A stretch of DNA of 8,745 nucleotides from Comamonadaceae bacterium (GCA_947451445.1 CANFZJ010000108.1:1-8745), one strand, 5' to 3'. Numbered from the stretch's first letter, positions 1 to 6,621 are shown. Notes: a model not told the origin generated them from the sequence alone. Program-made: numbers and translations.

Positions 1-1506
1 CGCCAGCGCCATCAGCACGCAGGCCAGCACCAGCGCGGCGTCGCTGTTGGCCGCGCCGGGGCGGCCCAGGTGCTGGTAAATCAGGGTGGTCAGCGTGGCC
101 CATTCGGGGCGGGATAAAAACAGGGTAACGGCGAATTCGCCCAGCGCAGTCGCCGCCGCGAAGGCCATGCCCCGGCGCAGCGCGGGGGCCACCAGCGGCA
201 GCGTGACGCGCCAGAACACGCGCCAGGGGCTGGCCCCCAGGCTGCGCGCGGCCTGGGGCAGGTGCTCGGGCAGGCTGTCCAGCGCGGCAGCCAACGCCTT
301 GGCGATGAACGGGTAGGCCAGCACGGCGTAGGCGCACAGCAGCAGCGGCAGGCTGGCGGTCCACTGCGGGTACAGCAGCAGCAGGCCAAAGGCCACGGTG
401 ATGGGCGACACCACAAACGGCAAAAACGCCAACGCCCGCAGCGCCACTGAGGCCTGGGCCGCCAGCGCGTGCAGCAGGCCCAGCACGGTAGCCAGCAGCA
501 AAGCAACGGCGGAAAAGCGCAAGGTGTTCCACAACGCGGCCAACGTCTCGGGCGCAAGCAGCAGCGCCCAACTGTCCCCACCCGCGTGGGCAGCGCGCCA
601 GGCGATGGCGACGATGGGCGCGGCGCAGAAGAAGGCCAGCACCGCCAGCGCCGCCGCCACGCCCAGCCAGTGCGCCGGGCGGCTGGGGCTGCGGCGGGCG
701 ATGGGCTGCACCTTGGTCGGCACGGCCAGTCGCTTTTCGATCAGTGCGTAGCCCCAGGCGACTGCGCCGGTCAGCAGCAGCATCCACAGCGCCAGCAAGC
801 TGGCCGGGGCCAGCTGCAACTCGTGGGCGACCAGGGCATAGATTTCGACCTCGACCGTGGCGTAGCGCTGCCCGCCCAGCACCAGGGCCAGGCCAAACCC
901 GGCAAAGCAGTACAAAAACACCAGGCACAGGCTAGACGCCAGCCAGGGCGCGATGGCAGGCCATTCCACGCGCCAGAAGGCCCGCCACGGCGTAGCGCCC
1001 AGGCTGCGGGCCGCCGCCACGCGCTGCGCGCTGACCTGGCCCAGCGCGTCCACCCCGGCGCGCACCACCACACACAGGTTGAAGAACAGGTTGCCGTACA
1101 GCAGCAGCCAAGGCGTGTCTTGCAACTGCAGGCCCGCAAACACACCGCGTGGCCCGAACAACGCCAGCACGCCCAGCGCAGCCACCAGCGTGGGCACCAC
1201 AAACGGCAGCATCAGCAGGCGCAGCACCAGCCTGCGCCCGGCAAAGTCCCAGCGCGCCAGCACCCAGGCCACCGGCAGGCCCAGCAACAGCGCGGCGATG
1301 CAGGTCGCGCCCGCCTGCAGCAGCGACCACAGCACGCGCCAGCGCAGGTACGGGTCGTGCCAGATGGCCCAGACGGATGGTGCAGGTCCGCTGGCCAAGT
1401 CGCCCCACCAGCCCTCGGCTGCCAAGCGCAGCACCGGGGCGAGTAGCAGCACGGCCAGGCTGCATAAAGGCAGTAGCGCCAGCAGCCAGCGGCGCGCAGA
1501 CACCAT
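1..1506 (-). CDS. thiP: Thiamine ABC transporter permease ThiP (3' end beyond the left edge)
   Basis: Inner-membrane permease of the thiamine/TPP importer; it forms the channel that takes substrate from ThiB, powered by an ATPase (ThiQ). Translating the minus strand from the ATG at 1506-1504 gives 502 codons with no stop up to base 1. The family is usually about 530-540 residues, so perhaps 30 are missing. The protein is almost wholly hydrophobic helices and holds two copies of the permease cytoplasmic EAA-type motif. The first is AARSLGATPWRAFWRVEWP near residues 160-180, the second AARSLGASPWRVFWRVTLP near 415-435. This shows the fused double-permease layout of ThiP and of the related iron permeases (FbpB type). 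The ATG follows the thiB TAA with no gap, so translation is probably coupled, and the TPP riboswitch upstream of thiB supports thiamine rather than iron. The frame has no break. Confidence 0.9.
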   Translation of the reverse strand, partial: MVSARRWLLALLPLCSLAVLLLAPVLRLAAEGWWGDLASGPAPSVWAIWHDPYLRWRVLWSLLQAGATCIAALLLGLPVAWVLARWDFAGRRLVLRLLMLPFVVPTLVAALGVLALFGPRGVFAGLQLQDTPWLLLYGNLFFNLCVVVRAGVDALGQVSAQRVAAARSLGATPWRAFWRVEWPAIAPWLASSLCLVFLYCFAGFGLALVLGGQRYATVEVEIYALVAHELQLAPASLLALWMLLLTGAVAWGYALIEKRLAVPTKVQPIARRSPSRPAHWLGVAAALAVLAFFCAAPIVAIAWRAAHAGGDSWALLLAPETLAALWNTLRFSAVALLLATVLGLLHALAAQASVALRALAFLPFVVSPITVAFGLLLLYPQWTASLPLLLCAYAVLAYPFIAKALAAALDSLPEHLPQAARSLGASPWRVFWRVTLPLVAPALRRGMAFAAATALGEFAVTLFLSRPEWATLTTLIYQHLGRPGAANSDAALVLACVLMALA

Positions 1507-2529
1507 TTACTTCAGCACCACCTGCGTCCAGCGCGCCACCCAGGCCGTACCTTTGTCGGCAATGGTCTCGGCGGGCAGGGTTTCAAAGGTGGTGGGCTCC
1601 ACTGCGTGCTTCATCACCTCGGCCAGCGGGGTGTGGGCCTCTACGGGGTACATCCACATGCTGGTTTGCAGGGCTTGCTGCACCACGTCGGAGCGCATGA
1701 AGCGGAAGAACTTGTCTGCAGCCTCGCGCTGGCCGCCCCCGGCGACCAGGGCCATGCCTTCGACCTGGCGGAACACACCGCCTTTGAGAAACAGGTTGGC
1801 GGTGGGCGACTCGGTGAGCTTGGTCTTGCTGTAGAACACCTCGGCAGCCGGGCTGGTGGCGTAGCTGACGACCAGCGGGCGGGCGCCGCCGTTGCGGCTG
1901 AACTCGGTGTAGTAGGCCTCGGTCCAGCCCTTCACCACCTTCACGCCGTTGGTGCGCATCTTGGCCCACCAGTCAAAGGCTTTTTCTTCGCCCATGCCCG
2001 CGATAGTGGCCAGCAGGAAGGCGTAACCGGGGCTGGAGGTAGCGGGGTTGCGTACGACCAGCAGGGTGCGGTAGGCGGGCAGGGTCAAATCGTCCAGCGA
2101 CTGGGGCAGCGCCAGGCCGCTTTTCTTGAAGCTTGCCTTGTCAAAATTCAGGGTGACGAAGCCGTAGTCCACCGGCACCACGTTGGCCCCTACCTGGGCG
2201 GTGGCCGAGCCCCGGGTGTAGGTGGTGGCGTCCAGCACTTTATTAGCCTGGGCCTTGGCGACCAGGGCGTTGTCCAGGCCATAGACCACGTCGGCCACGG
2301 GCTGGGCGCGGGTCAGGATGAGTTTGTTGAGCATTTCACCCGCGTCACCCGCCTTGATGAGGCTGAGTTTGACGCCCGCCTCGGCCTCAAACTGGGCCAG
2401 CAGCGGCTTGGGCAGGTCGAACGAGCTGTGCACCAGCACCCGCAGCTCCTTGTCTGCGGCCAACGCCGGGACGGATAACAGGGCCGCCAGCACGGTAGCC
2501 GCCAGGGAAAAAGTACGACGTTGCAGCAT
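1507..2529 (-). CDS. thiB: Thiamine-binding periplasmic protein ThiB
   Basis: Periplasmic solute-binding protein that captures thiamine, TMP or TPP and delivers it to ThiP; 340 residues, close to the family's usual length. Residues 1-24 are a signal peptide: arginines at 4-5, a hydrophobic stretch of about 16 residues, and ALA before ADKEL. The mature start, KELRVLVHSSFDLPKPLL, and ADVVYGLDNALV at residues 79-90 match the E. coli ThiB (TbpA) pattern (ADVVLGLDNNL). The ribosome site GAAAGG lies 5 bases upstream of the ATG, and the AGG is buried in a predicted riboswitch hairpin. The stop touches the thiP start. Iron-binding proteins of the same fold are the main alternative, but the TPP riboswitch and the GLDN motif favour thiamine. 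The QRRTFSL context resembles a weak twin-arginine motif. Confidence 0.92.
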   Translation of the reverse strand: MLQRRTFSLAATVLAALLSVPALAADKELRVLVHSSFDLPKPLLAQFEAEAGVKLSLIKAGDAGEMLNKLILTRAQPVADVVYGLDNALVAKAQANKVLDATTYTRGSATAQVGANVVPVDYGFVTLNFDKASFKKSGLALPQSLDDLTLPAYRTLLVVRNPATSSPGYAFLLATIAGMGEEKAFDWWAKMRTNGVKVVKGWTEAYYTEFSRNGGARPLVVSYATSPAAEVFYSKTKLTESPTANLFLKGGVFRQVEGMALVAGGGQREAADKFFRFMRSDVVQQALQTSMWMYPVEAHTPLAEVMKHAVEPTTFETLPAETIADKGTAWVARWTQVVLK

Positions 2530-2532
2530 GCT

Positions 2533-2568
2533 TGCCTTTCAATGCGCCAGCGTGGGCGCATGCAGGCA
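2533..2568 (-). promoter_or_regulatory. Predicted ribosome-site sequestering hairpin of the TPP riboswitch
   Basis: In the minus-strand RNA, ATGCGCC (2561-2555) pairs perfectly with GGCGCAT (2548-2542) around a 6-base loop. Just outside, TGCCT (2568-2564) pairs with AGGCA (2537-2533), whose AGG is the 3' part of the thiB ribosome site. The loop side also carries ACGCTGGC (2553-2546), complementary to GCCAGCGT (2596-2589) in the aptamer core. That gives two exclusive folds: the aptamer strand paired with the platform (ribosome site free), or the aptamer folded on TPP and this hairpin formed (ribosome site hidden). The pairings are read from the sequence; the switching mechanism is inferred. 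There is no U-tract, so termination is unlikely. Confidence 0.7.
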
Positions 2569-2574
2569 CAGTGC

Positions 2575-2686
2575 CCATCACGCTTCCTACGCTGGCATGA
2601 CCCAGATCAGGTAGTGGTAGGACTTGCGTAAGTCCTGAGTGGGGTATTTCTCAGTCCGCTTATGCAGTGGACACCCCCGGTGAAGG
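2575..2686 (-). promoter_or_regulatory. TPP riboswitch (THI element) aptamer
   Basis: The minus-strand RNA carries the THI-box landmarks in order. They are GGGGGTGTCC (from 2678), CTGAGA (2654-2649) followed by AATACCCC, ACCTGATCTGG (2612-2602), then ATGCCAGCGTAGGAAG (2598-2583). The closing stem P1 is CCTTCAC (2686-2680) with GTGATGG (2581-2575), with one mismatch. The optional arm is a perfect 7-bp hairpin, AGGACTT/AAGTCCT (2636-2619). The element binds thiamine pyrophosphate and normally represses thiamine synthesis or transport genes, here thiB-thiP. It ends about 45 bases before the thiB ATG. Confidence 0.95.
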
Positions 2687-2691
2687 AGTGG

Positions 2692-2697
2692 ATTGTA
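2692..2697 (-). promoter_or_regulatory. -10 box of the thiB operon promoter
   Basis: The minus strand reads TACAAT here, 5 of 6 to the sigma-70 -10 consensus. It is placed so that transcription would begin at about 2685, exactly at the 5' arm of riboswitch stem P1. No good -35 hexamer is seen at 16-18 bp spacing, so the promoter may be weak or activator-dependent. The DnaA box at 2736-2744 falls about 50-60 bp upstream of the inferred start. Confidence 0.5.
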
Positions 2698-2706
2698 GAG
2701 ACTGGA

Positions 2707-2823
2707 AAGTTACCCATGGCTGCACTGGACAAACTTGTGGATAAGCCTGTAAGGCTTTTGTATGGCAACGCTAAGTGTTTGATTTACAAAGACAATGCTT
2801 GCGTCGCTTAATTTTTAGGCAGC
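2707..2823. repeat. Tandem direct repeat, copy A
   Basis: Aligns without gaps to bases 2841-2957 at a constant offset of 134. Bases 2720-2745 are identical to 2854-2879 (26 of 26). The rest is diverged, at roughly 70% identity by hand count. Conserved blocks outside the identical core include TGTATGG, TTGATTTA.AAAGA and GCTTGC. The copy holds one perfect DnaA box. No coding sequence is credible here, and base composition is AT-richer than the flanking genes. Confidence 0.8.
2736..2744 (-). other. Perfect DnaA box in copy A
   Basis: The plus strand reads TGTGGATAA, the exact complement of the strong DnaA box TTATCCACA. It sits in the fully conserved core of the repeat and upstream of the inferred thiB promoter. 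The sequence match is direct; binding by DnaA is inferred. Confidence 0.6.
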
Positions 2824-2869
2824 GTGTTACAAAAGAGACCAAGTTCTCCCTGTCTGCACTGGACAAACT

Positions 2870-2878
2870 TGTGGATAA
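2870..2878 (-). other. Perfect DnaA box in copy B
   Basis: TGTGGATAA on the plus strand, identical to the box at 2736-2744 and exactly 134 bp from it, in the same orientation and the same flanking sequence. The match is direct; function is inferred. Confidence 0.6.
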
Positions 2879-2880
2879 GT

Positions 2881-2908
2881 TTGGCAAGCCCCTGTATGGG
2901 CATGCCAA
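2881..2908. repeat. Inverted repeat inside copy B
   Basis: TTGGCAAGCCC (2881-2891) and GGGCATGCCAA (2898-2908) form an 11-bp stem with one mismatch and a 6-base loop. It lies downstream of dedA on the minus strand and could weaken read-through from dedA into the thiB region. No T-run follows on either strand, so a classic intrinsic terminator is not supported. Copy A has lost this symmetry. Confidence 0.45.
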
Positions 2909-2948
2909 GTCCTTGATTTATAAAGAAAAAGCTTGCACTGCCCAATAT

Positions 2949-3599
2949 TTAAGCAGTTTTTTTGCGGGCCAGGCGGCCTTTGAACGCGCCGAAAACGATC
3001 ACCAAGCCGGGAATCAAGATCATCGCCCAGATGATTTTGTCCAGGTTGTGCTGGACCCAGGGGAAGTTGCCAAAGAAGTAGCCTATGGTGACGATGCCCA
3101 CCACCCACAACACGCCGCCCAGCACGTCGAAGAAGGTGAACTTGGCCCGGCCCATCAGCGCCACGCCCGCCACAAACGGGGCAAAGGTGCGCAAAAACGG
3201 CATGAAGCGCGCGGCCACGAGGGTGATACCGCCGTACTTTTCATAAAACGCATGCGCGTCGTTGAAGGCTTTTTTGTTGAAGAACCGGGAGTCTTCCCAC
3301 TGGAACACCTTGGGGCCCAGAAAGCGGCCTATCGCGTAGTTGCTCTGGTTGCCCAGAATGGCGGCCGCCAGCAGCAGCCCCACCGCCAGCGGGTACGACA
3401 TCAGGCCCACGCCGCACATCGCGCCCACCACAAACAGCAGCGAATCGCCGGGCAGAAACGGCATGACGACCACGCCTGTCTCCACAAAAATAATCAGGAA
3501 CAGCAGCGCGTAGACCCACAGGCCGTAGCTGGCTACGAAGGCCTGCAGGTGTTTGTCCACGTGCAGGATGAAGTCGAGAAGTTGCATAAGAATGTCCAT
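2949..3599 (-). CDS. dedA: DedA family inner-membrane protein
   Basis: A 216-residue polytopic membrane protein of the DedA/SNARE-associated (VTT) superfamily, whose members act in lipid-carrier flipping, membrane homeostasis and proton-dependent physiology. The start LLDFILHVDKHLQAFVASYG and the run from residue 28 (WVYALLFLIIFVETG) closely resemble E. coli DedA itself. Family signatures are complete: E40, the PFLPGD turn with D52, and RFMPFLRTFAPFVAG with R131, P134, R137 and P141. Residues 84-124 contain the conserved N..IGR..G and FYEKYGG segments. The C-terminus is basic (RLARKK). The ATG at 3599 has no ribosome site and sits 8 bases past a -10-like GATAAT, so a leaderless or very short leader is possible; ATG at residue 5 is an alternative. 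No operon partner is evident; thiB follows after a 419-bp spacer with its own control. Confidence 0.93.
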   Translation of the reverse strand: MDILMQLLDFILHVDKHLQAFVASYGLWVYALLFLIIFVETGVVVMPFLPGDSLLFVVGAMCGVGLMSYPLAVGLLLAAAILGNQSNYAIGRFLGPKVFQWEDSRFFNKKAFNDAHAFYEKYGGITLVAARFMPFLRTFAPFVAGVALMGRAKFTFFDVLGGVLWVVGIVTIGYFFGNFPWVQHNLDKIIWAMILIPGLVIVFGAFKGRLARKKTA

Positions 3600-3607
3600 G
3601 GGGGTGG

Positions 3608-3613
3608 ATTATC
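3608..3613 (-). promoter_or_regulatory. -10-like box immediately upstream of dedA
   Basis: The minus strand reads TGATAAT, with hexamer GATAAT matching 5 of 6 to TATAAT. It ends 8 bases before the dedA ATG, which would place the transcript start at or within a base or two of the start codon. The -35 region is poor (TTCATA at about 18 bp). Confidence 0.35.
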
Positions 3614-3640
3614 ACCAGCCCGTATGACTTTATGAAAAAA

Positions 3641-3680
3641 CAGGCTCCAGCGCATATAAACATTGCGGTAGCAGCTATCA
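3641..3680 (-). repeat. Degenerate dispersed intergenic repeat
   Basis: On the minus strand this reads TGATAGCTGCTACC, an AT-rich middle, then GCGCTGGAGCCTG. It resembles a short repeat I recall as abundant between genes of Comamonadaceae (ATAGCTGCTAGCGC...GCGCTAGAGGCC type), and it partly matches the stretch at 6622-6671. It lies in the 150-bp divergent gap between dedA and the hydrolase gene. The family assignment is from memory and is tentative. Confidence 0.4.
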
Positions 3681-3749
3681 TTTTTAACAAACATCCCCGC
3701 TCCAAAGCCAGGCTGGCTAACATGGCTCCCACTACGACCGGGACACGCC

Positions 3750-4568
3750 ATGACTCACCACACCCACCTGCTCATCATCGACCCGCAAAACGACTTCTGT
3801 GACCTGCCACCCGACGCAGGGGGCGTGCCCGCCCTGCCCGTTGCTGGCGCGCATGCCGACATGCAACGCCTGGCCGCCTTCATCCGCACCCACGCTGGCG
3901 CGCTGACCGACATTACCGTCACCCTGGATTCGCACCACCGGCTGGACATTGCCCACCCCACGTTTTGGCAAAAGGGCGATGGCCATGCGGTAGCGCCGTT
4001 TACCCCCATCACCGCCGCTGCCGTCAACGCCGGGCTGTTCCGCCCGCGCCAGGCGTCGGCGCTGAACCGCACGCTGGCGTATCTGGACGCGTTGGAGGCG
4101 CAGGGCCGCTACACATTGATGGTCTGGCCGGTGCACTGCGAAATCGGCACCTGGGGCCACAACGTGCATGCCGACGTACACGCCGCCTACAACGCCTGGG
4201 AAGACCTGCGCGGGCGCAGCGTCAGCAAAGTCACCAAGGGCAGCAACCCCTGGACCGAGCACTACAGCGCCGTGATGGCCGAGGTGCCCGACCCGCAAGA
4301 CGACGCCACCGGGCTCAACCACGCGCTGATGGCCACCATGGACCAGGCCGACGTGCTGCTGGTCGCCGGGGAGGCCAGCAGCCACTGCGTGCGCGCCACC
4401 ACCGAGCACATCCTGGCCCACCTGGCCCGCACCAAGCCGCAGCGCATCGTGCTGCTGACCGACTGCATGGGGCCGGTAGCGGGCTTCCAGGCGCAACACG
4501 AGCAGTTTTTGGCCGCCATGCAGGCCCAAGGGGTCGAACTGGCCCACAGTGTGGAAATACGGTTCTGA
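3750..4568 (+). CDS. Nicotinamidase-like cysteine hydrolase (isochorismatase superfamily)
   Basis: A 272-residue cytoplasmic hydrolase. The sequence shows the full nicotinamidase set: catalytic D11 in LLIIDPQNDF, K163 in VTKGSNPW, and nucleophile C213 in GEASSHCVRAT. Likely metal ligands are D60 and H62 (TLDSHHRLDIAHP) and H129 in WPVHCEIGTWG, the counterpart of WPxHCV.GT.G in PncA and Pnc1. This points to amide hydrolysis, plausibly nicotinamide to nicotinate in NAD salvage. The protein is longer than E. coli PncA (213 residues), with extra sequence between H69 and the WPVHC motif and around residues 140-160. A different small-amide substrate is therefore possible, and no gene symbol is assigned. 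It starts 150 bp from divergent dedA with only a weak ribosome site (CGGGA) before the ATG. A 128-bp gap with no clear terminator separates it from the kinase gene. Confidence 0.85.
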   Translation: MTHHTHLLIIDPQNDFCDLPPDAGGVPALPVAGAHADMQRLAAFIRTHAGALTDITVTLDSHHRLDIAHPTFWQKGDGHAVAPFTPITAAAVNAGLFRPRQASALNRTLAYLDALEAQGRYTLMVWPVHCEIGTWGHNVHADVHAAYNAWEDLRGRSVSKVTKGSNPWTEHYSAVMAEVPDPQDDATGLNHALMATMDQADVLLVAGEASSHCVRATTEHILAHLARTKPQRIVLLTDCMGPVAGFQAQHEQFLAAMQAQGVELAHSVEIRF

Positions 4569-4696
4569 AAAAAACCGGTAAATCGCTATAGTTCGCGTAA
4601 CCGAGAAAGTAATAGCCCCATCCGAAGCTACGATGCGCCGCCCATCAGCCCTGCATCGGCTTGGCGCTGGCCTACAAAATGCAGTGAGACGTACCA

Positions 4697-6556
4697 ATGG
4701 ACTCCGCAGACAACCCCGGTTCTGCCCAAGAATGCCTGTTGTTACAGCAGCAACTAGAGGCGTTGCGCACTGAAAACACCCAGCTGCGCCGTGCACTCGA
4801 CATCCAACTGGCGGTTTTCAACGCCATCCCCTACCCCGTTTTTCACCTCGACGCCCAGGCCAACTTCAGGGCGGCGAACCCAGCCTACGCCGAGATTGGT
4901 GGTGGTACCACGGCCGATGTAGCAGGCCAGTCGGTGCGCGATATGGCAACGCAAGCGCTGCATCTGCGCCTCACAGACAAAGCCGAAGAAACGATGGCCT
5001 CAGCAGGGTCCTTGCAGCGCGAAATGCTGCTTCCCCTGGGCAATGGCAGCCTGCATGAAACCCTTTTTTATTCGGTCGGCTACCGCATGCCCGACGGCAC
5101 GCCCGGCGGCATAGTGGGCACCATGGTGGACATTACCGACCGCAAAAACGCCGAACGCGCCACCGCCGCCATGCTCAAAGAGCAGCAAGCCATCTTCGCG
5201 TCGGTGGACATCGGCATCGCCTTCTTCCTCAACGGCCTGTTTCGCATTTGCAACCAGATCATGGAGCACATGTTTGGCTATGCGCCGGGGGAGCTGGCCG
5301 GGACAGACCCGGCGCTGCTGTTTGTCAGCCCCCAGGAATGGCACGACACCAGCACACGGGCGATTGCCAGCCTGCAAGACACAGGCCGCTTCAGCGAAGA
5401 GCGGCAAATGCGGCGCAAAGACGGCACGCTGCTGTGGGTTCACTCCCGGGGTTGCCGCCTGGACCGCAACGACACCCAGCAGGGCTCGGTCTGGCTGTAC
5501 GAAGACACCACCGAACAGCGCCGGGTGCTGGAAGAAATCCGCCATGCCAAAGAGCAGGCCGAAGCCGCCACGCGGATGAAATCGGACTTCTTGGCCAACA
5601 TGAGCCATGAGATCCGCACCCCCATGAACGCCATCATCGGCATGGCGTTTCTGGCGCTGCAAACCGAGCTCACCCCGCGCCAGCGGGAATACATGCACAA
5701 GATCGAGCAGTCCTCCAAGCACCTGCTGGGCATCTTGAACGACATCCTGGACTTCTCCAAGGTAGCAGAGGGCAAGCTGCAGATCGAGCTGACACCGTTT
5801 GCCTTAGACGCCGTCATGCGCCATCTCGCCACGGCAATCGGCGGCAAAGCCGCCCACAAGGGGCTGGAATTCACCTGTGCAGCCAACCCCGATGTACCCC
5901 CCAATCTGCTGGGTGACCCCCTGCGGCTGGGGCAAATACTGACCAACTACGCCACCAACGCCGTCAAATTTACCGAGACCGGCAGCATCGCCATCACGGT
6001 GCAGGTGCAAGAAGCGTCAGAACACGTGGTGCAGCTCAAGTTTGTGGTGCAAGACACCGGCATTGGCATGGCGCCAGAACAGATGGGCTCGCTGTTTCAA
6101 AGCTTTACCCAAGGGGATGCCACCAGCACGCGCAAATACGGTGGCACCGGCATGGGCCTGGCCATCAACAAACGCCTGGCCGAGCTGATGGGCGGCACGG
6201 TCGGCGTAGACAGCCGTCTGGGCGAGGGCTCGGTTTTCTGGTTCACCGCCCGGTTCGACATCGACCCCATACGGACACAGGCCAGCACCCCCTTGCTGCA
6301 GCCAACACCGCCCCTTCTGCAAGCCACGCCCCCGCAGGCGGCAAACGCAGGCCTGGACACACCAGACGACCGCCAGCTGCTGGCCCGGCTGCAGGCATTG
6401 CTGGCCGAAGACGATGCAGAGGCGGCAGAAGTATTCGACCGCCACTTCGCCCAGCTGCTCCCCTTGCTGGGCACCAGCCACGCCAAAATCGCAAGCGCCA
6501 TCGCCCAATTCAATTTTGAAAAAGCCCACCAGTACCTGCAAGACCATTGGGCCTAA
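4697..6556 (+). CDS. Soluble PAS-PAS sensor histidine kinase with a hybrid-kinase-like tail and no receiver
   Basis: A 619-residue protein without signal peptide or membrane helix, so a cytoplasmic sensor. Order: a short coiled coil (about 12-35), PAS 1 (about 35-150, ending VDITDRK), PAS 2 (about 155-275, ending YEDTTEQRR), a helical linker, HisKA with phospho-acceptor H304 in MSHEIRTPMN, then HATPase. ATPase boxes are intact: N421 (NYATNAVKF), D453 (DTGIGM), LFQSFTQGD, and GGTGMGLAI from residue 482. After residue 520 comes a P/Q/L-rich linker with repeated TPPLLQ. Then a tail from about 555 (LLARLQALLAEDDAEAAEVF and FNFEKAHQYLQ) resembles the end of multidomain hybrid kinases after their receiver domains. 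Here no receiver and no clear HPt histidine motif is present. The signal is unknown, and the partner regulator is not in the window. The gene is followed by a cyclase gene on the same strand. A weak TGAGA site precedes the ATG. Confidence 0.9.
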   Translation: MDSADNPGSAQECLLLQQQLEALRTENTQLRRALDIQLAVFNAIPYPVFHLDAQANFRAANPAYAEIGGGTTADVAGQSVRDMATQALHLRLTDKAEETMASAGSLQREMLLPLGNGSLHETLFYSVGYRMPDGTPGGIVGTMVDITDRKNAERATAAMLKEQQAIFASVDIGIAFFLNGLFRICNQIMEHMFGYAPGELAGTDPALLFVSPQEWHDTSTRAIASLQDTGRFSEERQMRRKDGTLLWVHSRGCRLDRNDTQQGSVWLYEDTTEQRRVLEEIRHAKEQAEAATRMKSDFLANMSHEIRTPMNAIIGMAFLALQTELTPRQREYMHKIEQSSKHLLGILNDILDFSKVAEGKLQIELTPFALDAVMRHLATAIGGKAAHKGLEFTCAANPDVPPNLLGDPLRLGQILTNYATNAVKFTETGSIAITVQVQEASEHVVQLKFVVQDTGIGMAPEQMGSLFQSFTQGDATSTRKYGGTGMGLAINKRLAELMGGTVGVDSRLGEGSVFWFTARFDIDPIRTQASTPLLQPTPPLLQATPPQAANAGLDTPDDRQLLARLQALLAEDDAEAAEVFDRHFAQLLPLLGTSHAKIASAIAQFNFEKAHQYLQDHWA

Positions 6557-6621
6557 ACGGAACGGCCGCACGGAGAGGATGGCCACGCCGCTCCCAAAGG
6601 CGAATACCTGAAGTTGTGCTC

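Larger units (their letters stand above)
2841..2957. repeat. Tandem direct repeat, copy B, overlapping the dedA stop
   Basis: Second copy of the repeat of about 117 bp found at 2707-2823, with a 17-bp gap between copies. It includes a perfect DnaA box at 2870-2878 and an imperfect inverted repeat at 2881-2908. Its far end contains the dedA stop codon (2951-2949) and the last residues of DedA. The duplication therefore touches coding sequence, and copy A may derive from this one. Confidence 0.8.

Noticed and set aside
469..1446. A 325-codon plus-strand frame opposite thiP.
   Set aside because: Very rich in Gln, Arg, His and Ala, with no motif. The minus strand encodes a clear permease.
1606..2478. 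A 290-codon plus-strand frame opposite thiB.
   Set aside because: Gly/His/Val-rich antisense frame without a domain, while ThiB on the other strand is well supported.
2707..2957. The chromosomal or a plasmid replication origin.
   Set aside because: Only two DnaA boxes are seen, with no neighbouring dnaA, rep or par gene. Kept as a DnaA-box repeat of unknown role.
2775..3635. A 286-codon plus-strand frame across the repeat and dedA.
   Set aside because: Its His/Gln/Arg-rich translation is antisense to the well-supported DedA, and it begins inside the non-coding repeat.
4561..4582. A hairpin at the end of the hydrolase gene (CGGTT ... AACCG).
   Set aside because: Only 5 bp around an A-rich loop, with no T-run; too weak for a terminator call.
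3732..4796. A 354-codon open frame on the minus strand opposite the hydrolase gene.
   Set aside because: It is longer than the real gene but rich in Gly/Val/His/Arg/Gln without any domain. The plus-strand frame has a complete catalytic motif set. High GC leaves antisense frames open.
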